From Adhaeribacter radiodurans (lineage in GTDB: Bacteria; Bacteroidota; Bacteroidia; Cytophagales; Hymenobacteraceae): a stretch of DNA of 64,000 nucleotides. Every line of letters begins with the position of its first letter. Position 1 is the first letter of the stretch. Location: positions 5,208,001 to 5,272,000 of the forward strand of contig NZ_CP055153.1 of NCBI RefSeq assembly GCF_014075995.1. Reading direction: 5' to 3'. Of the stretch, positions 8,239-17,052 are shown piece after piece. The position numbers and the translations under genes were made by a program. The notes under the pieces were generated by a model, which was not told the origin of the DNA, ran no database searches, and was given only the letters and a program-made list of their open reading frames with translations.

Positions 8239-10395
8239 CTAAAAAATTAAAATGTAAAATACGAGCAACAACAAGCCCAATAGTGAAAATAAATAATACG
8301 TCTGGATCTTGCCATTCTGCATCCAACGACCAAAATGTCCGGAAACCCGCACGATGGTACCAATGGCTCTAACCAGTCCATCCACTACTGCCCGATCAAA
8401 CCAACCCACAATTTTAGAAAAAACTACTAAAACCTTGGCGAAGGTATTAATTCCATAATCAATAATCTTTAAATCAATTTTAGCCACTAGTTGCGCCAGC
8501 CAAAGTACCGGTTGCACCAATAAAACCTCATAAACTTTATCTAAATAAAAGTTATGATACATTAAACTCGATAAACCTTGGGGTGGCAAAGAAGACAAAT
8601 GGTCACTTGCTGCTGTATTAATAAGATTACCCCTGAACCGGAACCAAGCCATTCCGCCTCCCAGCAAAATAGCGGCAATTGAAATTATGACCGTGAAAAG
8701 GTGAATATGGTGGCTTTCAAAATTAGTTAACCCAGCTAAAAAATTAGCAGAAAGGAAAAATCTTTGCGGATTAAGAGTATTCAACGAAATTCCAGTTGGC
8801 ACCCAACTTTGGGTCGCATCGAAGGGATTAACGGCGTAAAATATTCCAAGTGCCAGTATGGATAATATAATTACCGGGCCCATCATTAAAAAAGAAGTTT
8901 CGCGATGCTCACTTAACCGTAAGTGCTTTTCTCCAAAAGGTAAACGAAATTTACCCGGAAAGATGAACAATAATTGCCGGACCATGTAATAGGCCGTTAA
9001 AACAACCGACAAAAACCCAACTACTGGTACTATATACCACCAACTATTTCCTGCTTTTTGGTAGCCATAAGCAGCCCAAGTCCAGGCCCCAACCAAAATG
9101 GCATCTTTCGATAAAAAGCCGGAAAAGAAAGGTACTCCAACTAAAGCAGCCGCAGCTAACAAATAAGAATAAAAACTATAAGGCAGTTTTTTCCAGAGCC
9201 CGCCCATGTTCCGGATATCCTGCGCATCGATAACAGCCGCAGCTTCGGTTCCTTCATGTACCAACGCATGATGCACGGCGTGAATAATTATACCAGCGTT
9301 TAGAAAAAGAGCTGCTTTAAAAAAAGCGTGCGTAGTAAGATGGAACAAAGCCGCATCGTGTGCTCCTACGCCCATTCCCATTACCATATATCCTAACTGC
9401 GAAATAGTAGAATAAGCCAGTATTTTTTTTATATCGAACTGCGTACACGCCGCTAATGCGCCCATTAAAGCCGTAATGGCACCAACCAAAGCAATAACCA
9501 ACAAAGCATCGGGGGTAAAAAAAGCGTAACATTTAGCTAAAAGGTAAATACCGGCCGCTACCATGGTAGCCGCATGGATAAGCGCCGAAACCGGCGTAGG
9601 CCCTTCCATAGCATCGGGCAACCAGACCTGTAATGGAAACTGTGCCGACTTACCCATACAACCACAAAATAAAGCTAAACCGGTTAAGGTAAGCAGACTA
9701 CCTGGAATAGCAGAAGCAGCATTTACTAACTGATTAGCCTGAGATTTAAGAATTACTAAATCAAAGGTTCCGAAAAAGCTGTATAATAAAAATAAACCAA
9801 ATAGTAAACCCACATCGCCCACCCGGTTAACAATAAAAGCTTTTTTACTGGATTGAGCGGCAGAAGACCGTTCGAACCAGAAACCAATGAGCAGGTAAGA
9901 GCAAAAGCCTACTAATTCCCAGAAAATAAAAATTATTAGTAAATTATCAGCCAGAACCAGGCCCAACATACTAAAAGTAAATAAGCTCAGGAAAGCAAAA
10001 TAGCGGTTATAATGCTCATCGTTGTGCAGGTAAGCCACCGAAAATATTTGTACCAATAAAGAGATGAAGGTAACCAACACCAGCATTAAAACCGTCAGGT
10101 TATCGAGGTAAATACCGGCGGTAAATAACCGGGCTGTTTGGGAAAAACCGGCTAATTGAAACCAGGTAAAACGGGCATGCACTATTGGTTGTTGCCAAAC
10201 CTGAATAAATAAAAATACGGCCAGCACAAATATAATGGCACTAAACCCAATACTTACCCAATCGCCTTGCCGAGAAATTTTCTTACCCAAAAAGAAGCAA
10301 ATCCCGAATGCCAATAAAGGCAACAAAAGTAAGCAAAGCGCCACTTGCAAGTTTGTCGTTCCGGTTAAGCTGCTCGTTAGAGGGTCGGTGTTCAA
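8239..10395 (-). CDS. nuoL: NADH-quinone oxidoreductase subunit L
   Basis: A 718-residue membrane protein, the largest antiporter-like subunit, expected at the distal end of the complex I membrane arm with a long lateral helix near the C-terminus. Motifs seen are FWELVGFCSYLLIGFW, the LQVWLPDAMEGPTPVSALIHAATMV block (residues ~250-275) and KKILAYSTISQLG. It is about 100 residues longer than E. coli NuoL, mainly in the C-terminal third. The start codon appears to be TTG at 10395, 12 bp after nuoK ends; no better ATG is close. Confidence 0.96.
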   Translation of the reverse strand: MNTDPLTSSLTGTTNLQVALCLLLLPLLAFGICFFLGKKISRQGDWVSIGFSAIIFVLAVFLFIQVWQQPIVHARFTWFQLAGFSQTARLFTAGIYLDNLTVLMLVLVTFISLLVQIFSVAYLHNDEHYNRYFAFLSLFTFSMLGLVLADNLLIIFIFWELVGFCSYLLIGFWFERSSAAQSSKKAFIVNRVGDVGLLFGLFLLYSFFGTFDLVILKSQANQLVNAASAIPGSLLTLTGLALFCGCMGKSAQFPLQVWLPDAMEGPTPVSALIHAATMVAAGIYLLAKCYAFFTPDALLVIALVGAITALMGALAACTQFDIKKILAYSTISQLGYMVMGMGVGAHDAALFHLTTHAFFKAALFLNAGIIIHAVHHALVHEGTEAAAVIDAQDIRNMGGLWKKLPYSFYSYLLAAAALVGVPFFSGFLSKDAILVGAWTWAAYGYQKAGNSWWYIVPVVGFLSVVLTAYYMVRQLLFIFPGKFRLPFGEKHLRLSEHRETSFLMMGPVIILSILALGIFYAVNPFDATQSWVPTGISLNTLNPQRFFLSANFLAGLTNFESHHIHLFTVIISIAAILLGGGMAWFRFRGNLINTAASDHLSSLPPQGLSSLMYHNFYLDKVYEVLLVQPVLWLAQLVAKIDLKIIDYGINTFAKVLVVFSKIVGWFDRAVVDGLVRAIGTIVRVSGHFGRWMQNGKIQTYYLFSLLGLLLLVFYILIF

Positions 10396-10407
10396 AGCGT
10401 TTTAGTC

Positions 10408-10719
10408 TTATCCGCGCGAAGTATCTACCTCGTTTACGTTTACGGTATTAAAATATTGGTACACTTTTAAGATAATAGCCAGGGCAATAGCCGCTTCGGC
10501 AGCCGCAATAATAATAACGAAGAGCGCAAAAACCTGCCCTTGCAGTAAAGTAGGATCATGCTGACTAAAAGCAAGCAAGTTTAAGTTAGCCGCGTTAAAA
10601 ATCAACTCAATTCCCATTAAAACTGCTACCGCATGGCGCTTGGTTACAATAGCCAGAATACCAATGCAGAACAAGGCAGCACTTAACAACAGCAAATGTT
10701 CGAGCGGAATGGACGCCAT
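10408..10719 (-). CDS. nuoK: NADH-quinone oxidoreductase subunit K
   Basis: A 103-residue protein with three membrane helices; the second contains the conserved Glu in MGIELIFNAANLNL and the third the Glu in AAEAAIALAI, both part of the proton path of complex I. Its ATG overlaps the stop codon of nuoJ by one base (TAATG), so the two are probably translationally coupled. Confidence 0.97.
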   Translation of the reverse strand: MASIPLEHLLLLSAALFCIGILAIVTKRHAVAVLMGIELIFNAANLNLLAFSQHDPTLLQGQVFALFVIIIAAAEAAIALAIILKVYQYFNTVNVNEVDTSRG

Positions 10720-11240
10720 TATTTAATTTTAGTTTGCGAACTAATAAAAGCTGCTCCCATTAAAGCAATCAATAAAATAAAAGAAGCTACTTCAAAAGGG
10801 AGCGCAAAGTTAGTCATTAAGTTGATACCAATACCATGCAAGGTAGATTTTACCCCCGTGGAGGCTATTGTTTCAGAATGGCGGAGCCAAGGCAGTTGCG
10901 CAAAATGAGTTCGGGTAATAACATAAACCAAACCACCAAATAACAAAAAAGCTAGCAGCGCTCCAGGTACTCCATTACTCGACTCTGACTTAATAAAAAT
11001 ATTATCACCTTTATTACTCAGCATAATCCCGAATAGAATGAGCACCAGAATGCCACCTACGTAAACCATCAACTGCGTAACCGCTAAAAAATCAGCAAAT
11101 AATAACACGTATACTGCTGCCAGACTCAGCAAAGTAATCAGCAACATAAAGGCTGCGTGCAGCAAGTTTTTCATAAAAACTACTAACAACGCTGATCCTA
11201 CAATCAGAAAAGCAAATACGTAAAATAAAATCAGCACCAT
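10719..11240 (-). CDS. nuoJ: NADH-quinone oxidoreductase subunit J
   Basis: A 173-residue membrane subunit with five predicted helices. The conserved segment AVTQLMVYVGGILVLILFGIML matches the pi-bulge helix (TM3) of NuoJ. It overlaps nuoK by one base. Unlike the rest of the operon it is separated from the upstream gene nuoI by 346 bp with repeats, so it may depend on readthrough or on its own promoter. Confidence 0.95.
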   Translation of the reverse strand: MVLILFYVFAFLIVGSALLVVFMKNLLHAAFMLLITLLSLAAVYVLLFADFLAVTQLMVYVGGILVLILFGIMLSNKGDNIFIKSESSNGVPGALLAFLLFGGLVYVITRTHFAQLPWLRHSETIASTGVKSTLHGIGINLMTNFALPFEVASFILLIALMGAAFISSQTKIK

Positions 11241-11586
11241 AAATTTAGTTGCAGGTTATAAGTTGCAGGTTGCAGGTTGCAAGTTAGTTGGAAAGCGGAA
11301 AGTTTTTAGGGTTTAAAAGTGGCCTTCCTTCTGCTTTTCTTACTTATCTTAATTCCTCAAAAAACATATTTTATGTCATTCAAGGGAAACTAATTTGGCA
11401 ACGCAGCTATTCAGTTTCCTGCGAAAGATTTAACAAATTATTCTTTTTGCACTAATCCGAACTTTAATTTATAGTTCACTTTCTACTACCAAGATTTTTC
11501 CAGAATGGCAGAGTAAAGGTTATCGACTCTCACAAAATCCTTATAGCTATTTAAACTTTAGACTTTCCAAATTTTAACCTTCCCAC
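11241..11586. repeat. 346-bp nuoI-nuoJ spacer with GTTGCAG-type heptad repeats
   Basis: No gene is visible here. At 11247-11286 there are imperfect direct repeats built from the 7-mer GTTGCAG/GTTGCAA (about four copies, one interrupted). The rest is A/T-rich with no convincing ORF, terminator or promoter on the minus strand. It breaks an otherwise tightly packed operon. Confidence 0.7.
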
Positions 11587-12198
11587 TCAAGAACGCTGTT
11601 TTGCTTTTAAAGCTTCGGCTTTGGCCTGGGCAGCGGCGGCTTGCTGTTTTTCGTATAATTCCTGCTTTTCCTGGGCCTGTTCGGGGGTAAGGTCGGTGAA
11701 GTGGTAAATCATATTTTTAATATCCAGCTCGGAGAAGTCATACACCTTGGTCATGGTTAAGCAATCAGTAGGACAAACAGTAGTGCACAAACCACAGTAA
11801 CAACACTTAGCCAGGTCAATATCAAACTTAGGCGCGTACAGCCGCTTTTTGGTACCGTCGGAAGTTATACCAATTTCTTCGGTAGCTTTAATTGACTCTA
11901 TTTCAATGCAGTTTACCGGACAAATTTTGGCGCACAGGTCGCAGACAATACAATCATCAATTTCGTTGTGCAAACGATAACGCCCATTATCGGGTACCGG
12001 TATAGCTTCGTACGGATACTTTAAAGTAACCAATCCTTCTTTCTGGGTAAAATATTCCGGGTCGGATACATACGTTGGTTGCCGCCGCTTCGTAGCTTTG
12101 GTAATATGCCGCAATGAGAGCATCAGTCCGCTCCATAAAGACCGGATAGCGCCAAAAAAATTATTTTTACTATCGATATGAATCGTATTCTTTTCCAT
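11587..12198 (-). CDS. nuoI: NADH-quinone oxidoreductase subunit I (2x[4Fe-4S] ferredoxin-like)
   Basis: I choose the ATG at 12198 (MEKNTIHID), because it lies 2 bp after nuoH; the upstream frame extension would overlap nuoH and has no family similarity. The 203-residue product contains two classical ferredoxin motifs, CIVCDLCAKICPVNC and CCYCGLCTTVCPTDC, which bind clusters N6a and N6b and pass electrons toward quinone. The C-terminus is a Gln/Ala/Lys-rich tail of about 30 residues, an extension beyond the conserved domain. It belongs to the connecting module between the peripheral and membrane arms. Confidence 0.96.
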   Translation of the reverse strand: MEKNTIHIDSKNNFFGAIRSLWSGLMLSLRHITKATKRRQPTYVSDPEYFTQKEGLVTLKYPYEAIPVPDNGRYRLHNEIDDCIVCDLCAKICPVNCIEIESIKATEEIGITSDGTKKRLYAPKFDIDLAKCCYCGLCTTVCPTDCLTMTKVYDFSELDIKNMIYHFTDLTPEQAQEKQELYEKQQAAAAQAKAEALKAKQRS

Positions 12199-12200
12199 TT

Positions 12201-13304
12201 TTAAATCATTAACAAGCGCCAGATGCCTGCCAGCAATACCATTACTAAACTTGCCGGAATTAAAATTTTCCAGCATAGTTGCATAAGCTGGTCTACGCGC
12301 ATACGGGGATAGGTCCAACGAAGCCAAATCTGAGAAAGCAACAAAACGCTTACTTTACTCATTAACCAGAAAAATCCCCAGAGGTTTGCCCCAATGGTTC
12401 CGGGAGTTCCGGTAGTCCAGGTGGCTAATTTTAACGGCCCAATATTAGGTAAGGGAGTATTCCAACTACCTAAAAACAAAATAGTGGCGACCAAGCAAAC
12501 CAGCACCATCATGGTATACTCAGCCAAAAACAAAGCGGCAAACCGGAAGCCGGAATATTCTACGTGAAAACCTGCTACCAACTCTGATTCAGCTTCGGGA
12601 ATATCAAACGGAGCGCGATTACACTCGGCCAGGGAGGCAATGTAATAAATAATAAAACTTACGAGTAAAAACGGCATCCGGATAATATTCCAGGTGGTAA
12701 TACCTCCTACTGCCGTAACATCGATATTTAAAGCTTTCAGGCCAAATAAGTAATTTTTCTCATTTTCCAAACCGGCAAATTGATTTAGTAAAATTCCCTG
12801 CTGAAAACTGATTTCCTGCAAGTTAAGCGACTGGCAAATCATAACGGCACTTAGAATAGCTAAACCCGCCGGAATTTCATAAGAAACAATTTGCCCTACT
12901 GATCGCATAGCACCCAGCACAGCATATTTATTATTTGAACCCCAACCCGCCATCAACAAACCGATTACATCCAGCGACACAATGGATAGCAAAAAGAAAA
13001 TCCCAACCTCGGCTCCGGAAGAGATAATATCCGGCGATACCGGCACCACCGCAAAACCGGCTAACACTGCGGCAAAAATAATAATGGGTGCTATGCGAAA
13101 TAATGCTTTATCCGCAACAGCAGGTATAATATCTTCTTTCTGGAGCAGTTTTAATACATCTATTATGGCTTGAAACATTCCGTAGGGCCCCACCTCAGTT
13201 GGCCCCAAGCGGTCCTGAATAAAAGCAGCAACTTTGCGCTCCGCGTAAGCTAAGGCAATCACCACTCCTAAAATAACCCCAATACAAATAATCAGTGCCA
13301 GCAT
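12201..13304 (-). CDS. nuoH: NADH-quinone oxidoreductase subunit H
   Basis: A 367-residue membrane subunit with about eight helices that forms the quinone chamber with other subunits. Conserved blocks are YAERKVAAFIQDRLGPTEVGP near the N-terminus, AECNRAPFDIPEAESELVAGFHVEYSG split across residues ~230-255, and WLRWTYPRMRVDQLM near the C-terminus. It is the first nuo gene of this cluster; nothing upstream in the same direction belongs to complex I, so nuoA-G must be elsewhere or outside the window. Confidence 0.96.
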   Translation of the reverse strand: MLALIICIGVILGVVIALAYAERKVAAFIQDRLGPTEVGPYGMFQAIIDVLKLLQKEDIIPAVADKALFRIAPIIIFAAVLAGFAVVPVSPDIISSGAEVGIFFLLSIVSLDVIGLLMAGWGSNNKYAVLGAMRSVGQIVSYEIPAGLAILSAVMICQSLNLQEISFQQGILLNQFAGLENEKNYLFGLKALNIDVTAVGGITTWNIIRMPFLLVSFIIYYIASLAECNRAPFDIPEAESELVAGFHVEYSGFRFAALFLAEYTMMVLVCLVATILFLGSWNTPLPNIGPLKLATWTTGTPGTIGANLWGFFWLMSKVSVLLLSQIWLRWTYPRMRVDQLMQLCWKILIPASLVMVLLAGIWRLLMI

Positions 13305-13388
13305 ATTACTCCTACCTGAAAAGTGGACAAAGGTATTTTAAATATTATGAAATAGGAAACGCTTTATTACGGGATTGTTACGCCAGAT

Positions 13389-14609
13389 TTATTTATTGCC
13401 CTCTAACATGTGAGGTAAAAACTGCGACAGGTTGGTGATAATTCCTTTTTCGCGGCGCAGGCCAATGGCACAACCTTCGCCAGCCCAGAAAACACCGGCC
13501 TGGTATAAATTACCGGCTTCGTCTTGGGGTAATTCTACCCAGGCCTGGTACACTACTTTTTGGTTGGCGTACTCTCCTTCTTTTGTTTCGAGTACTTTTT
13601 GGTCTACTACCTGCACATTCTGGCCTTCGCGGCCAAAGAAAGGTTTGCGCACGTATTTTCCTTGCAACGGTTCTAAAGAAGTTTCGAGTAAAAGTGGGTG
13701 GTTCGGATAAGCTTTCCAGAGCCAGGCCAGAAAACCTTTACTTTGCCAGATTAAGGTATAAGCCGGATTAGCTACTACCACGTTGCGGGTAAGCAGTAAG
13801 CTGGCTAAATCTTCGGCTAGTTCCGGTTCTTCCCAGGCAATTTGCTCCCAGGGCAATAATTTAAAAATAAACGGAAATTGTATCCATTCGTCCTTTCCCA
13901 CTTCGCCCCAAATTCCCCGGTCGGTGCCATGCGTAGAAAAGGTTAGTTCGTCAATCGGGAATAAATACGCATCGAACCCGGCCTCACGGGCAGCCTGGGC
14001 AATTACCTCGCAATTGGTTCGGTCTTCGGTACTTTCGCCTATGTAAGTTAATACCAGGTTCGGTTCTAAATCGTTGTTTAGGTTACGCCAGGTAGTTAAT
14101 TGCTCTACCAGAGCTTCGTACAAGCCCGAGGCTTGCGCAGCATCGTTTTTACCCGCAGCGGCTAAACTGGCCCATTGTACCACGGCTGTTTCCGGGATAG
14201 AAGTAGCCGTATCGGCGTTAAATTCTATTAATTTAGGGCCTTGCGGTGTTTGTACCCAGTCGAACCGCCCGTAAAGATGCCAGTGCCGATCATCATTCCA
14301 GGATTGCCGGATAATTGGCCATAAGTTTTCGGGAATATCTAATACGTGCAGAAAATCATCGGGTAGGTTTTCCGGTACGGCGGCTACCATTAAATCGTAT
14401 AATTGAGTAGCGGCATTAAGCAAAGCATCGGCTTCCGATTCGGGTAAAAGCACCGCTTCACCGGGCAAATAATTGGCGCAACCTTCTTCGGTAACCCAGT
14501 TCCAGCCTAAACCCTGCAATACGGCATTTACATTACCCTGATGCGATATTACCCGCACGTGCTTTTGCGTAGAGCCCGAAGGTAAAGCTCCTGAAAATAA
14601 GTTTGCCAA
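13389..14609 (-). CDS. Glutathionylspermidine synthase-like ATP-grasp enzyme (YgiC/YjfC-type)
   Basis: A 406-residue protein matching the synthetase domain of glutathionylspermidine synthase: GRFDWVQ and KLIEFNADTATS (around residues 115-137) form the conserved core, and YVRKPFFGREGQNV (around 320) is the ATP-grasp glycine-rich loop with its lysine. There is no amidase (CHAP) domain, as in stand-alone YgiC/YjfC proteins. The start appears to be TTG at 14609. Such enzymes ligate a carboxylate to an amine with ATP; the physiological substrate of YgiC-type members is not established, so glutathionylspermidine is not claimed. The lipoprotein upstream (15 bp away) resembles YgiB, the partner gene of ygiC in E. 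coli. Confidence 0.85.
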   Translation of the reverse strand: MANLFSGALPSGSTQKHVRVISHQGNVNAVLQGLGWNWVTEEGCANYLPGEAVLLPESEADALLNAATQLYDLMVAAVPENLPDDFLHVLDIPENLWPIIRQSWNDDRHWHLYGRFDWVQTPQGPKLIEFNADTATSIPETAVVQWASLAAAGKNDAAQASGLYEALVEQLTTWRNLNNDLEPNLVLTYIGESTEDRTNCEVIAQAAREAGFDAYLFPIDELTFSTHGTDRGIWGEVGKDEWIQFPFIFKLLPWEQIAWEEPELAEDLASLLLTRNVVVANPAYTLIWQSKGFLAWLWKAYPNHPLLLETSLEPLQGKYVRKPFFGREGQNVQVVDQKVLETKEGEYANQKVVYQAWVELPQDEAGNLYQAGVFWAGEGCAIGLRREKGIITNLSQFLPHMLEGNK

Positions 14610-14624
14610 AGTACTTTTTAAATT

Positions 14625-15233
14625 TTAAGCTGAAAAACCACTCCGACGACCAGAAAAATAACCCGAACGGCCTTGCGGTGCCTGGGTAACGCTCCGGCTC
14701 CGGTACGCACCGCTGCCATAATAGCCACTCCGGCCGCTACTGCGATCCCGATAGATATCATTTCGCCAGCCACTGGTACGGTTAAGAACAGAAGAATTAG
14801 CGTAATAAGCCGGGTTCGGCGATAACATCCGACCAGCCATATACCCAATACCGCTCCACATGAGCACATCCATCATCCCGAAGCGGTTAGTATTATTAGG
14901 ATGCACGGAGGCATACTCGTTCATGGCGCGTTGCAAAGGTTCGCCGGTAAGCGTATCTACTTTGCCGTCGTAATGTTTTAAAATAGCAGCTACCTGGCCT
15001 GCTCCGGCTGGTTTTTCGTCGGTGATTTTCCAGTTATTGGGGCTAGTTTCTGTCATTTCGGTAACTACCCCGTGGTTTAAGGTATTTGTACTGGCCGACC
15101 AATCGCTGGAAGTTGTATCTTCTGCGGTATTATTGGAAGGAGAACTACAACTGGCTAAACCTAAGCTACTCGCCGCTGCCAGAATAAGCATATTGCGCTT
15201 TAAGTCCCCAATTATATGATAGCGTTTTTTCAT
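14625..15233 (-). CDS. YgiB-like lipoprotein partner of the ATP-grasp gene
   Basis: A 202-residue lipoprotein: signal peptide with a long charged N-region, then LASC as lipobox near residue 29, then a Ser/Asn/Thr-rich linker. A short hydrophobic glycine-containing patch (GIGYMAGRML, residues ~131-140) resembles the GYMMGRLM patch of E. coli YgiB (DUF1190). The C-terminal 50 residues are rich in Arg, Ser, Gly and Tyr (RSGYYGSG, GRSGYFSGRR), like the Ser/Gly tail of YgiB. It is 15 bp upstream of the YgiC-like gene on the same strand, so cotranscription is likely. The relationship to YgiB is my inference from motif and context, not from an alignment. Confidence 0.7.
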   Translation of the reverse strand: MKKRYHIIGDLKRNMLILAAASSLGLASCSSPSNNTAEDTTSSDWSASTNTLNHGVVTEMTETSPNNWKITDEKPAGAGQVAAILKHYDGKVDTLTGEPLQRAMNEYASVHPNNTNRFGMMDVLMWSGIGYMAGRMLSPNPAYYANSSVLNRTSGWRNDIYRDRSSGRSGYYGSGAYRSRSVTQAPQGRSGYFSGRRSGFSA

Positions 15234-15446
15234 AATATTTAGTAAATAGTCGATGGTCTACAGGCAATAACCCACGGACTCATATTCTTTATACGTAAAT
15301 TTAACCCAATCATTACATATCTGTGCCTCTTTATTTGGGTTAATAGTTTCAACCTTGCTGGAATTTCTAGTATGTAAACCATGAACCAGCAACTCCAAAC
15401 CGTAAACTGATAACTTTGTTCTACGAACAATTAACCATGGACTAGG

Positions 15447-16262
15447 TTACTCCCACAAAGGGTAATGCTCTAGGTTTACCTCGCGCTCAAAAAATATTTT
15501 GGTAGATTCCTCGAAAGACCGGGTAAAATCCGACACGTAGAACTCATGTTCCTTCGTCAGTTTATCAGCCGCTAAATTGTTAGCTTCCAAAAATTGTTTC
15601 AGATGATTAGCAACTAATTCCGAAGCATCTACAATATCTACTTTGCCCTTGTAAAACTCATTTATCTGGTTTTTAATTAACGGATAATGCGTACAACCTA
15701 AAATAAGAGCTTCTATATTTTCCAGTGCGGGATCGGATAAATACTTGGCGATAACACTTTCGCTAATGTTATTATTAAAGAAACCTTCCTCAATCATGGT
15801 AGCCAGTAAAGGTGTAGCCAACGACTGTAGAGTTATGTTTTTATCCAGGGCATCAATCTTCTTTTTATAAACATTAGAATGTACCGTTTGTTTGGTACCA
15901 ATTAAGCCTACTGTTTTATTAGGGTATTGCTGCCCTATATACTCGATTACCGGATCAATTACATTTAAAATTTTGGCTTTACTACCCACGTATTCCCGTA
16001 CCAGATCGTAAGCCGCGGCCGAAGCTGAATTACAGGCAATTAAAATAACCTTACACTTTTGCTGAATTAACAAATTACAAATTTTAACCGAGTAGGCCTG
16101 AATGGCGGCCGTGGATTTATCGCCGTATGGTAAATGGGCTGTATCGCCAAAATAAATTAATTGCTCGTGGGGCAAAAGGCGGGTTATAGCCTGGGCCATG
16201 GTTAAACCACCAATGCCGCTGTCGTACACTCCAATGGGTTGTTGTTGTAAGTATTGGCTCAT
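15447..16262 (-). CDS. murI: Glutamate racemase
   Basis: A 271-residue cytoplasmic enzyme that converts L- to D-glutamate for peptidoglycan. The N-terminal VYDSGIGGLT motif and the two catalytic cysteines in IACNSASA (around residue 76) and LILGCTHYPL (around 188) are all present, with normal family length. It is a single gene; the 200 bp to the next gene downstream hold only degenerate intergenic sequence. Confidence 0.96.
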   Translation of the reverse strand: MSQYLQQQPIGVYDSGIGGLTMAQAITRLLPHEQLIYFGDTAHLPYGDKSTAAIQAYSVKICNLLIQQKCKVILIACNSASAAAYDLVREYVGSKAKILNVIDPVIEYIGQQYPNKTVGLIGTKQTVHSNVYKKKIDALDKNITLQSLATPLLATMIEEGFFNNNISESVIAKYLSDPALENIEALILGCTHYPLIKNQINEFYKGKVDIVDASELVANHLKQFLEANNLAADKLTKEHEFYVSDFTRSFEESTKIFFEREVNLEHYPLWE

Positions 16263-16505
16263 AAAACAAAATTACGGCAATTTACCAAATTACCATTTGC
16301 TGAAACTATCAGAGTACAATACCAAAAATATATAATTAAAATTAATTACTTACGTATTTATACTTATATAACTTATTTAACACAAAATACGCATTAAGCC
16401 CCAATTTAACCTTTTATTTTGGATTTTTAAACTTTAACCGCACAACATCGTACATACAACCAAAATTAAAATATTATTCTTTTCCTTAACAAGTTAAACA
16501 GAACT

Positions 16506-16910
16506 ATGAGAATCATACCAACCAGAATCCACGGAATTTTAGATTATTTAGTGGGAATTATTTTAATAGCTGCTCCCTGGGTATTTGACTTTGACAATGG
16601 CGGTGCCGAGACCTGGGTACCCGTAATTGTAGGTATAATGGTATTGCTGCAAACTATTATGACCGATTTTGAAGTAGGTATCATCCGTAAAATACCTATG
16701 GCGAGCCACTTGCGAATGGACTTTTTTATTGGTTTGTTTTTAGCTGCATCGCCCTGGATTTTTAACTTCGACGAAGTTGTTTGGGCACCACATGTAATTT
16801 TTGGGGTATTTTCTATTTTAGCATCGCTCATGACCCGTAGAGTTCCTTCAACTGTTGCGAGTACTTCCAGAAGCTCCATTGTAAACGATATGAATAACAA
16901 CCGCTTGTAA
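16506..16910 (+). CDS. SPW-repeat membrane protein
   Basis: A 134-residue membrane protein with four predicted helices arranged as two similar halves: GILDYLVGIILIAAPWVF and LRMDFFIGLFLAASPWIF. The A-(A/S)-P-W motif ending the first helix of each half is the hallmark of the SPW repeat family. No function is established. The short polar C-terminus is Ser/Arg/Asn-rich. It is a single-gene unit with a strong terminator directly after it. Confidence 0.85.
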   Translation: MRIIPTRIHGILDYLVGIILIAAPWVFDFDNGGAETWVPVIVGIMVLLQTIMTDFEVGIIRKIPMASHLRMDFFIGLFLAASPWIFNFDEVVWAPHVIFGVFSILASLMTRRVPSTVASTSRSSIVNDMNNNRL

Positions 16911-16943
16911 TCTTATTTGTTTCATTAATTGGTTTATTTTAAG

Positions 16944-16968
16944 AGCCGGCATTAGCCGGCTTTTTTTT
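16944..16968 (+). terminator. Rho-independent terminator after the SPW gene
   Basis: The hairpin GCCGGC-ATTA-GCCGGC (extended by one A:T pair) is followed by eight T residues. Confidence 0.9.
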
Positions 16969-17040
16969 GTATCGGCAATTTAAGGAGCCCCTCAAAGAAA
17001 ATCCGTTCTGGATAATCTAAGGCCTTCCAAATCTTTCTGT

Positions 17041-17048
17041 TAAATTTG
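17041..17048 (+). promoter_or_regulatory. Probable -7 box of the ABC-F gene
   Basis: TAAATTTG fits the Bacteroidota -7 consensus TAnnTTTG and ends 4 bp before the ATG at 17053. No clear -33 TTTG is seen at the right distance. If used, the transcript would have almost no leader. Confidence 0.45.
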
Positions 17049-17052
17049 CATT

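Noticed and set aside
15239-15430. 63-codon minus-strand ORF between murI and the YgiB-like gene
   Set aside because: Composition is not protein-like; the sequence contains degenerate intergenic motifs and no ribosome binding site.
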